DNA of 64,000 nucleotides from Rapana venosa (taxonomy: Eukaryota > Mollusca > Gastropoda > Neogastropoda > Muricidae), in assembly GCA_028751875.1 (NCBI GenBank), contig CM054145.1:39523966-39587965 (forward strand), read 5' to 3'. Below, one piece after another: positions 48,901 through 60,900 of the stretch (positions within the stretch are counted from its first letter, which is position 1; the number at the start of each line of letters is the position of its first letter). The translations under genes were made by a program, and so were the position numbers. The notes beneath the pieces are model-generated. The model was given only the letters and a program-made list of their open reading frames with translations, searched no databases and was not told where the DNA came from.

Positions 48901-51900
48901 TACAGAGTTAGGGCTCCAGTCATGGACAGAATTGGCTCTATAAGGTGTTACGGAAGTTGGCTCTATCATGTGTACAAGTTGGGTTACGTGGTTGTACAGG
49001 TATGCTCCATGTCGTTATCAAGAAGTTTGGCGCTGATATTGGTGTCGGATATGCTGCTATCGGTCTTACACTCCAAACTCAAAAGAGTGGAGATCTCACA
49101 GTCACCTCGTTTCAGAGGTAGCTCTATCAGGAAGAACCTGGCTCCTACTTTCACTAAGGAGTGGCGTACAAGGGAGTGTAGAGGGCAACGACGGTGGGGC
49201 TCTATCCGGGCAACCGATTGTCAGTCATGTGTTACGAATGGGCCGTGCATGTTTGATCCTGGTGGTGAAGAAGCCACATGCACATAGTGGCCGTCAGGCC
49301 GGTGGGTCCAGCATGGCACAGAGAGGAGTATGGTGACAGGGTGCCTAGCATGGACAATGCCCACAGTTACAGAGGTGGGCTCTAGTCGGTGCGAGAGAGT
49401 TCAGACAGTTTTGATCCTGGTTGGTGTTACAGAGAGTTGGGCTCTAGTCATGGTGTCACAGAGAGTTGGGCTCTAGTCATGGTGTTACAGAGAGTTGGGC
49501 TCTAGTCATGGTGTTACAGAGAGTTGGGCTCTAGTCATGGTGTTACAGAGAGTTGGGCTCTAGTCATGGTTTGATCCTAGTTGGTGTTACAGAGAGTTGG
49601 GCTCTAGTCATGGTGTCACAGAGAGTTGGGCTCTAGTCATGGTTTGATACTAGTTGGTGTTACAGAGAGTTGGGCTCTAGTCAAGGTTGGAGCCTAGTTG
49701 GTGTTACAGAGAGTTGGGCTCTAGTCAAGGTTTGATCCTGGTTGGTGTTACAGAGAGTTGGGCTCCAGTCATGGTTTGATCCTAGTTGGTGTTACAGCAA
49801 AGTTGGGCTCTAGTCATGGTGTTACAGAGAGTTGGGCTCTAGCCATGGTTTGATCCTAGTTGGTGTTACAGCGAGTTGGGCTCTAGTCATGGTTTGATCG
49901 TAGTTGGTGTTACAGAGAGTTGGGCTCTAGTCATGGTGTTACAGAGAGTTGGGCTCTAGTCATGGTTGGATTCTAGTTGGTGTTACAGAGAGTTGGGCTC
50001 TAGTCATGGTTTGATCCTAGTTGGTGTTACAGCAAGTTGGGCTCTAGTCATGGTGTTACAGAGAGTTGGGCTCTAGTCATGGTTTGATCCTAGTTGGTGT
50101 TACAGAGAGTTGGGCTCCAGTCATGGTTTGATCCTAGTTAAAGTTACAGAGAGTTGGGCTCTAGTCATGGTTTGATCCTGGTTGGTGTTACAGAGAGTTG
50201 GGCTCTAGTCATGGTTTGATCCTAGTTGGTGTTAGAGAGTTGGGCTCTAGTCCTGGTTGGATCCTAGTTGGTGTTACAGAGAGTTGGGCTCTAGTCATGG
50301 TTTGATCCTAGTTGGTGTTACAGAGAGTTGGGCTCTAGTCATGGTTTGATCCTAGTTGGTGTTACAGAGAGTTGGGCTCTAGTACATGGTTTGATCCTAG
50401 TTGGTGTTATAGAGAGTTGGGCTCTAGTCATGGTTTGATCCTAGTTGGTGTTACAGAGAGTTGGGCTCTAGTCATGGTTTGATCCTAGGAGGTGTTACAG
50501 TAGAGTTGTGGCTATTAAGCAGTGGTTTCGATTCAGTTTGTGTTATGGAGAGTTGCCGTACTCCCACTCCATCGTGTGTATACAGAGAGTTGGCCAACTA
50601 GCCCCAGGTCTTGATCCATCAGTTGGTGCTTACAGAGAGTTAGGCTCCAGACAAGTGAGTGAATCCATGATGGGTGTCATACAGATGTGTTGGCCCAGTC
50701 ATGGTTTAACCCAGATGTGATTAACCAGAATTTGGCTCCAGTATTTTATCACAAGTTGGCGTTACAGAGAGTTGGGCTCTATGCATGGTTTGATCCTAGT
50801 TGGTGTTACAGAGAGTTGGGCTCTATGCATGGTTTGATCCTAGTTGGTGTTACAGAGAGTTGGGCTCCAGTCATGGTTTGATCCTAGTTGGTGTTACAGA
50901 GAGTTGGGCTCCAGTCATGGTTTGATCCTAGTTGGTGTTACAGAGAGTTGGGCTCCAGTCATGGTTTAATCCTAGTTGGTGTTACAGAGAGTTGGGCTCC
51001 AGTCATGGTTTGATCCTAGTTGGTGTTACAGAGAGTTGGGCTCTAGTCATGGTTTGATCCTGGTTGGTGTTACAGAGAGATGGGCTCTACTCATGGTTTG
51101 ATCCTAGTCGGTGTTACAAAGAGTTGGGCTCTCAGTCATGGTTTGATCCTAGTGGTGTTACAGAGAGTTGGGCTCCAGTCATGATTTGATCCTAGTTTGT
51201 GTTACAGAGAGTTGGGCTCCAGTTATGGTTTGATCCTAGTCGGTGTTACAGAGAGTTGGGCTCTAGTCATGGTTGGATCTTGGTTGGTGTTACAGAGAGT
51301 TGGGCTCCAGTCATGGTTGGATCTTAGTTGGTGTTACAGAGAGTTGGGCTCCAGTCATGGTTTGATCCTAGTTGGTGTTACAGAGAGTTGGGCTCTAGTC
51401 ATGGTTTGATCCTAGTTGGTGTTACAGAGATGGGCTCTAGTCATGGTTTGATCCTAGTTGGTGTTACAGAGAGTTGGGCTCTAGTCATGGTTTGATCCTA
51501 GTTGGTGTTACAGAGAGTTGGGCTCTAGTCATGGTTTGATCCTAGGTGGTGTTACAGAGAGTTGGGCTCTAGTCATGGTTTGATCCTAGTTGGTGTTACA
51601 GAGAGTTGGGCTCCAGTCATGGTTTGATCCTAGTTGGTGTTACAGAGAGTTGGGCTCAAGTCATGGTTTGATCCTGGTTGTCTCACCGCAGTAACCTGTC
51701 ATACTTTATGACTGACTCATGTTAAAGAGCTGGGCTCTCACACGTGACCTTAGCCTACTGCATGAGCATGCGAGTAGAAGGGATGGGAAATGCTGTGATG
51801 GAGGGAGGGTCAAGAAAAGGGAGGGGAGTGGGGGTAAAAGGAAGGGGCGTGCTGATTTTAGCACCACTGGCCCCTTCACTGAGTTATGCTGAATTTGTGT

Positions 51901-54900
51901 GCTGTGCCGGATGTGACGGTCTGAATGGAAAACAAACAGCACTGGAGCAGTATAACATTCTCACTGAGATGCTAACTGCAAGGCTGAGTTCTCTAATCAA
52001 AATTATTACAATGATGAAGGTAAAAATAAGCTGACTGGTGTGAATACTTTTACACTACTGTCCAAACAAGACCACACAAAAAAAGGATCAAAATATACAT
52101 TTAACAAAAAAAAGTGCATAGTAATACTTCTATCAACTACCGGATTCATGTAGGAATCTTCTTTTGCAACTGAAAAAAATCCAAGTTTTCTTGCTTTTTT
52201 AACAAAATGTGTGTCCAATGACTTAAGAGCCTTATGAGACAATGTCACAACATGTGCAGGTTACTTAACTGAAACAACGAGGATGAAACTGTCGTGACAG
52301 CAAAAATAACCAACCAACCAACCAAACCAAAACAACAACAAAACTAACATAAATATTACACAAAGGATAAATATGTTTGAAAAACATATCTATGCAGATA
52401 AGAAAAACCAAAATTGATAGCACAGATTATATAGGCTTGAAATTTTGAGGCTTTCTTTCACACACAAAAGAATAGAGAAAAAATAAATTGTCACAATTTC
52501 TTGTTGGTTTTCTGAGGTTTCCACAACTTCTGGCATGCCTATATGCAACATATGTGATGATTATTACCTTTTTTTTTATAGTGGTTCTTAGCTTGGTAAA
52601 CAGTGGTTCTGTTACAATATCAGTTTCCTCACATGTATCATAACTGATAAACTTATGAAACTAACCACAAGTCTCTGCAAACATGTGCATGCAAATGCAT
52701 TCCCTGTGAAAGCTAACCTAACTTAAAAACAATGACCCACCGAGCTTACTCCCTCACGTATAATCAACAATGCTGAAGATAAAGTACTATTCATGTTAAA
52801 GATTCCAGTAACTCATGTCAGCGTGGTGGTTACAGAACACAAAACTATACCCAACATGCATCCTGATAAACTTTTTGTTAAAACACAGTTCCAAAGTCAG
52901 AATGATGTCAGCTGAGCCACAGGCAGACCTCCCAGATTACAAGCACAGGAGAACCAGGAATTACACCCCACCCGCTACAAAACACAGAGAGAGAAGAGTA
53001 ATGCACTTCCAAAATCCAGGATTCATTACGTTTGCAATATCCTCACCAATGCAGAGCTTCCATTAACATCTATTGTAAGCTTGCCAGTTATCCCATCATA
53101 TGCAGTGAGCGCCATTATCCCATCATACAGCAGAGCTGCCATTATCCTCACCATAATTGTAAAGCTTGCCATTATCTCACCATATTGCAGAGCTTGCCAT
53201 TATCTCGCCATACTGCAAAGCTTGCCATTATCTCACCATATTGCAGAGCTTGCCCATATCTCACCATACTGCAGAGCTTGCCATTATCCCATAATATTGC
53301 AGTTTGCCATTATCCCACCATATTGTAAAGCCTGCCATTAACTCACCATTTTGTAAAGCTTGCCATTATCTCACCATGCTGCAGAGCTTGCCATTATCTC
53401 ACCATACTGCAGAGCTTGCCATTATCTCACCATGCTGCAAAGCTTGCCATTATCCCATCATACTGTAAAGCTTGCCATTATCCCATCATACTGTAAAGCT
53501 TGCCATTATCCCATCATATTGTAAAGCTTGCCATTATCTTGCCACACTGCAGACCTTGCCGTTATCTCACCATACTGCAGAGCTTGCCATTATCTCACCA
53601 TACTGCAGAGCTTGCCATTATCCCATAATTGCAGTTTGCCATTATCCCACCATATTGTAAAGCCTGCCATTATTTCACCATATTGTAAAGCCTGCCATTA
53701 TCTCACCATATTGTAAAGCTTGCCATTATCTCACCAATTGTAAAGCTTGCCATTATCTCACCATATTGCAAAGCATCCAGGACAAGCTCCTTCTGTTTGC
53801 CAGGAAGCTCCAAGTCCCGTCTGTCATTGCCTTCAGACTCCACACTGTATCCTGAGTCACATGGGAAAAATTCAATGAAGAAATTGAATTGAATTGATTG
53901 AATAGACTGGATTTTGTTTAAAGAGGTCCATGGAGACACCTGTGTGTGTTGGTGTGTTATGAGTGATTGATGTGAGTGTGATGTGAATGTGTAGTGGTTG
54001 TGTGGGTGTGTAGTGAGACTGTGTGTGTGTGTGTGTGTGTGTGTGTGAGTGTGTGTGTGTGAGAGTGTGCTGTGTGTGTGTGAGTGTGAGTGTGTGTGTG
54101 TGTGAGTGTGAGTTTACAAGTATGCTGTGCGTGTGTTTATGTGACCACATAATGATGTTGTGCACATGTATGCATTTCGAGCCAACACAATTCCTCAAAT
54201 AGATCTGTATCAAACCTTCAAAAGAATTGTAAAATAAGACTAGCAAAACTATGAATGTACTGAGAAAACCGCCCCTCACTTTTTTTGTTGTTGTTGCTCA
54301 GGAAGCTGCTGCAGCAGAGCAATCAGAACAAGCAGTCTGGGAAACAGCAGGACAGGAACATCACAACAGACCAAAGTGAACACACACACACACACAGACA
54401 CAGACAGACAGACACATCAGCAACACAACACACAACAGACAGAGACAACAGATAAGACAGACCAGACCCATATACACACCCAACAGATACACATAAGGAA
54501 GAAATTAATACGAAGAAAAAAATCTTAGATAACACCTCCACCCCCCCCACCCCCCCACCCCCCCAAACACACACACAGACAGAGACACACAACCCACAAA
54601 CACACACAGAGGAAAGAAATTAATACGAAGAAAAGAATCTTAGATACCCCCCCCCCCCAACACACACACACACAACAGACAGAGACAGACAGACACACAC
54701 ACACACACAGAGAAAGAAATTAATACAAGAAAAAATCTTAGATAACCACCCCCCCCCCCAACACACACACAGACAGAGACAGAACAGACACACACAAAAG
54801 AAAGAAATTAATACAAAGAAAAAAATCTTAGATAACCCCCCCCCCCAACACACACAACAGACAAGACAACACAGACACACACAGAGAAGAAAGAAATCAA

Positions 54901-57900
54901 TACAAGAAAAAAATCTTAGATAACTCCCCCCCCTTCCAACACACACACAGACAGAGACAAACACACACCCACAAACACATACAGAGACACAAAGAAGAAG
55001 AATTAATACAAAGAAAAAAATCTTAGATAACCCCCCTCTACCCCACCCCCACCAACCCCCAACACACCTACACCACACAACATCACTATCACCACCACAC
55101 ACACCTGTGCCAACCACGACAAAATTGACGTCGGTGCCGGTGACGGCCTGCTGTACAGCAGCGGTGTCCACCTGCACGCAGAAAGGAATCTCGCAGCCCT
55201 GGGCGTACTGCACTTCCGGCTGCAGCCTGCAGCCCCATCAGCGCCGTGACGATCATGCCAGGGGAGGGAACTGGGCAGTACGTGCCCATCATCTCCACGG
55301 AGTCGTTGGCGAAGGGGCCCACCACCTGAAAGCAGAGATGCCGTGCCGTGTTATGCCGTGCCGTTTGTGTGACAGGTCGGATGTGGTGAGGGAAGAAGAA
55401 GGAAGATGTGTTGCCTGGCTGAAAATCTGGTTTTCAGTTTTTATTAAGGGGATAGCTGATAACTGATATGGACCGAACAAATTTCGCTATTGGAGAATGT
55501 CTAGTTTTCATGCACGCATGCACGCACGCAGACAGAGGTTAGGGATTTGACAATTCTGAGATATTTAGGTATGCCTCTTGTCTTTCCAAAATGTTGTTTG
55601 ACTGACTCACCTGTCGCTTGGAGAGAGCAGTCCAAAATTTTTCACACACAGAAAAACTGCCAAGACTAAACGTAGGATACAAAAACAACACAATACAAAA
55701 CAAAGTAACACAATACAACACAATACAACAAAATACAACACACTCCCAAGACTAAAGTCACTAAACTCCCCACAGACTTCAAACATGTAACAAGAAATCC
55801 CTTAAGTCAGAATGCGACTTCCTAAATGGTAGGTAGGGGGGAGGGGGGAATGGCCACATACGCAAAAATCTCACCACCGGTGAACCTCAGAGCTCTAGCT
55901 AAGGAACCAAAAAAAGAAACCAAAACAAAAAAACAAACCAAAACAAAAAAACAAACCAAACATCCCAAACAAACCAAAAATCCCCAAACAAACCAAAAAA
56001 TCCAAAAAGAAGACAGAGAGGACAAAGAAGAAAACCATCCACTCTGAAACCATACACACTCTCAAGCGCTTTGATTTGTTGCTTTACAAGATTCAGCGCT
56101 ATATAAATTCCATACATTATTATTATTATTATCATTATTATCATTATTATTATTATTAAGTCCCAGCCCCCCAGCCACCCAGCCCGCCCCTCCCTACCCC
56201 GATGGTTTTCAGGCCGTTCCTGAAGGGCAGCAGCGGGCCGTCGTTCTTCAGCAGGACGAAGGACTTCATGGCCGCCTCCACAGCCAGCTGTGTGTGGGCC
56301 GGGGTCTCCACGTCGGCGTTGGACAGTCGGTTGTACCGGTTCATGGCCAGGGGGTCAAACTCTCCCAGCCGCATGCGCGTGTAGAAGAGGGGCGACACGC
56401 GCGTCCTCACCATCTCCTCCGTCACTTTGCCTTCCAGCAGGGCAACCACTGTGGACGCGTGTTGTTCATGGCGAGCGTTTTGTTTTTAAAAAAAAATATG
56501 TATGTCGTTAGGAATGTCATGGTTTTGATGGTGGTGATGATGATAATGATAATTTTGATAATGATAATGATGTATGGAATTTATATAGCGCTGAATCTTG
56601 ACGAGCGTTTTAAAAAAAAAATTTTATGTCGTTAGGAATGTCATGTTTTTGATGGTGATGATAATAATGATAATTTTGATAATGATGTATGGAATTTATA
56701 TAGTGCTGAATCTTGAAAAACTAACAAATCAAAGCGCTTTTTAGAAAGCTGTGCGGATCTATATACCAAAATATTTGCTTTGTGAAGTTTTAGTTATTCT
56801 CTTTTTTTTCCTAGATATCCTCATGAGCAATTTGTGAATCTTACCGTTTTTCTGATTGTTTCTAGTCCAGACTTTTGTTGTCCTAGGTTTTGTGTGTGTG
56901 TGTGTTTTCTTTGTTAGTATTAAGTATCTTTGAGTGCAATCTTTTAAGATGACCTCTTCTTTTTCTTATCAAGCACCATATACTCCACAAGGGTATTTTA
57001 CATCATGCATATATTATGCATGCATTTTGGCAAAGAAAAGATGCTTGATCATTATTTTCACCTTGTGATTGTGACAACTGTGTTTTAAAAAATAAATTTT
57101 TAAAAGCCCACAAAAAACACAGTAAAATAAACAGTGAAACAGTCTCACCCCCCCAAAAAAAAACCAACCCCAAAAACAAACAAAAACAACGTGCACACAC
57201 ACACACACACAAGAACGCCATTTGGAATGCAAGCATTCAGTATGCATAAATACATATTTTCTCTCTCTCTCTCTCTATCACTCCCTCACTTATATTCACA
57301 AACACACACTCCTCTCTCTCTTCCCTTTACTTACATATTAGACCCATACACAAGTATGACGTCTCTCTCTTACTCTCTAGTAAGTGTACACACACACACA
57401 CATGCACGCGCATGCCATGCACAAACCCACTCACTAAATAATTTAACCTACCCTCACACACACACACACACACATCCACCCACACACCTCAGCGTCTAAT
57501 ATCACTAAAAGTGAATAGACGTAAAATTGAAGTCAACAACAACAACCCACACACCCACTCCCACCACCATCCCTCCCCCCCACAACCACCATCCCTCCCC
57601 CCCACAACCACCACCCCCCCTCCCCCCACAACACAACGCAACACAACGCAAAACAGCATACTCACGCAGTGAGAAGTAAACGGGTTTGACCAGGTTGGAA
57701 GACAGCTCTAGGTTGCAGCCGGCGTTCACACAGGCAGCCACCGTGTCCACGCTGTTGTTCAGGTAGTGGTGCCTCTCGATGATGTTCTCGATGGCCGCCT
57801 GGTCGCTCACAATGTAGCCCTGGAACTTCCACTCCGTCCTCAAAATGTCTGTCAGCAGCTTCTTGTTGGCGCAGGATGGCACGCCGTTTATGCTGAACGC

Positions 57901-60900
57901 ACACACGCGCAGAGAGAGAATCAAACCCATCTCTTGCCACAGCACGCAAATCCAGCATAATTCGGTCAAGGGCCCAGTGCTAAAATTAGCCCCCTTTCTT
58001 TTACCCAAGTCCGGTCAGTTTCTGCTGTAACTAGCACCATCTGGGATTAAAATTTTTTTTATATTTTATTTATTCTTTTATATCGAGGATAATGGAATAA
58101 GCACTCATGTGGTTTTTTTACATCCAGTCCTCGTGTGTATGCGGTTTTGTAAATTTTGTCATCTGTTTCCACCAGCACACAATGGCCTACTCTTCCGAAA
58201 AGCGGAACAGGATTTAACGTGTGCGCAAGATATTCTGCATGCGTTCGCACACGGGGCCTCGGTTTATAGTCTCGTCCGAAGGACTTTGACGTTCAGTTCG
58301 ACTTTTTTGTCAAACTGGGAAGAAAGGACGAGGCTGGGAATCGAACCCTGAACCTCACGGTTAACTTGTTGGCAGGCGAACGTCTTAACCATCCTGCCAC
58401 CTTCCTTCCACTGGGATGGAATGGATAGCAGCTGAGAGCAGCCGAAAGTAAGGGAAACTGGCAGCTGTGTTGTCTCCTCTTTTCTGCGTTCCCTTACTGT
58501 GTAGTGCCCAGCCTTCTCTGCTTGTCACTCTGCAGAAGGTCTTTATTTATTTTATTTTATTTAGTTTATACCACTTTAAGTCACGAGATTTCTCTGCGTG
58601 AAATTCGGGCTGCTCTCCCCGGGGAGAGCGCGTCGCCACAAGAGCAGCGCCACCCTTTTTTTTTCTTTTTCTTTTGCTCTGCAACTGTATTTGTTTCCCT
58701 ATCAGAGTGGCTTTTTTTCGGTCTGCCCCGCTGGCCTCAGCCCACACTTACAACTTCAGAGGAGCTAATTTTTTCTGTACAGGATGTATGCTGAGTGTGT
58801 TTGTGTGTCAGTAGCCCACTGAATGCTGACATGGAGTATGAGATCTTTGATATCTTCTGCGTGTGTATATCAATATGGAAGGGAATTAAGGTCCTGGTTA
58901 CGGCAACAACATCAAAAGAAGCCGAGTATCTTTCAGATTCACTCAAGAATGTAGATTATGTTTTTAAAAAAATCAAATGAATGACTCCCCCCCCCCCCCC
59001 CCCCACACACACAAACTCTTTAACTAAAGTAGGTTTTGTTTAAGTCAAACAAACAAACCGCACACTAAAAAAGTAATACCACTTTCAGATAATTATATTC
59101 CATCATGTTTCAGATCATCCCATAGTAATTAGTAGCCAAAAAAGATCTGGAATATGAGTTACCAACACGAAGCACATATTGTGTCATTTAGTCTAAAACA
59201 TAAACACAAACAAACAAATACTGAAACAGTAATCAATGGATACCTATAACATGATATGTAATCAGAACATAGCGATAGATACTTGTTGTAGCTACACAAA
59301 AACCAATGATAATCAATAGATACCTATTACATGACAAATGTTCAGACAATCAGAACATAGCAACAGATATAGATATAGATATAGATATATATACGTTGTA
59401 GCTACATAATTATAAACAAATAGTAATCAATGGATACCTATTACATGATAAGTGTTCAGGTGATCAGAACACAGCAATAGATACCTGTTGTAGCTACATA
59501 TAAACAAATAGTAATCAATGGATACCTATTACATGATAAGTGTTCAGGTGATCAGAACACAGCAATAGATACCTACCTGTTGTAGCTACACATGAGGCTG
59601 TATGTGCCAGCTTCTACACACTTGCGGAAAGCAGGTAAAAATGTCATTCTCCAGTCTCGTTCAGACACCTGTACCAAAAAACAAAAAAAATTAAAAAGAG
59701 AATTTTTTAAAACACTATCTGAAAAAAAAGATATGGAACAAGCTATAAACTATTTTGATATAAAGTGACAAGATCACCCCCTCCCCTTTTCCTTTCCTAT
59801 GCACTGCGCTTATTCCACACCCACTATCATCTAGTTGACATGCGGGTGTACATGCGTGCGCAACACACACACACACAAATGCATGTATACACACACACAG
59901 ACACACTACACAAAAGAAGATATTTTCTCTCTCTCTGCTCCCCCCCCCCCCCCCCTCTCTCTTTCTGAAGGCTAGAAGAACCTTTCCTAATTTTTTTCCC
60001 CAGTCCTTAGGAAGACTGTTTTCAAAGGCTAACAAAAAACATCCAGATTAAAAAAATTTTTTTTTAACAAAACCTCACACACACACAAACACACTCAGTC
60101 TCACACACGGTGTTCACAATCAACAAACCTTGGCATCAAATGACATCCTGGAGGTGGGAATGTTTTCCGGACCAGCATAGACATCGAAATGCTTACAACC
60201 CGCAGAGGCCCGCACGTACCGCGAATCGTTACCTTGCAGACCATGGACATAGTTGGACCACAACATCACCAACTCGACATACGATCTTCAACCAGTTTTA
60301 GAAGCTATGAACATGGAGATCTGGTTGACATGATATGATTAGTATCTCTGTTTAAAAAATGAAACTGAGCAGTTCATGTGTAGTCTTGATATTATTTAGC
60401 ATCTCTGTTTAAAAAATGAAACTGAGCAGTTCATGTTCTTTTCTTCTCTTACCCCCACCCAGTTCCTCAACAAGAACCCTGAGGTCCACCAATGGTGACA
60501 TTTTGTTATGAATAAGCGACCATTTTTGTCCACCATTAAGGTTGCAGCATTTTGACTTTGGGGAATGATATCTAAACACACACCAGTGAGCATACATTTT
60601 AAAATACCTTTATTAGCTATTCCTACCAGCATATACAATGGCCTACACTTCCAAAAGCCAGAATGGCCTTTAATGTGTGTGCAAAATGTTCTACATGCAT
60701 TCACACTTGGGACCTAGGTTTGCAGTCTCATCTGAAGGATTTCGGGAAAGTGGAGTCGGTACGCAAGTTAACATTAACTCTAGGAGGAAAAAAATCTCTT
60801 GGACAGGTGCTTTGGTGGTAGCTGGAATTGTCTGACCAGGAGCACAATACTCTAACTACTAGGCTGTTCTGGCCCCTAGTACATGAATTCTCCCTTAAAA

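Noticed and set aside
51197..51409. Periodic peptide ELGSSHGLILVGVT read from the minisatellite
   Set aside because: The array is intronic, has two unit lengths and many indels, and the frame is kept only by chance over short stretches.
53040..53775. Regular short repeats that could suggest a CRISPR-like array
   Set aside because: The units are contiguous tandem repeats without unique spacers, in an animal gene intron.
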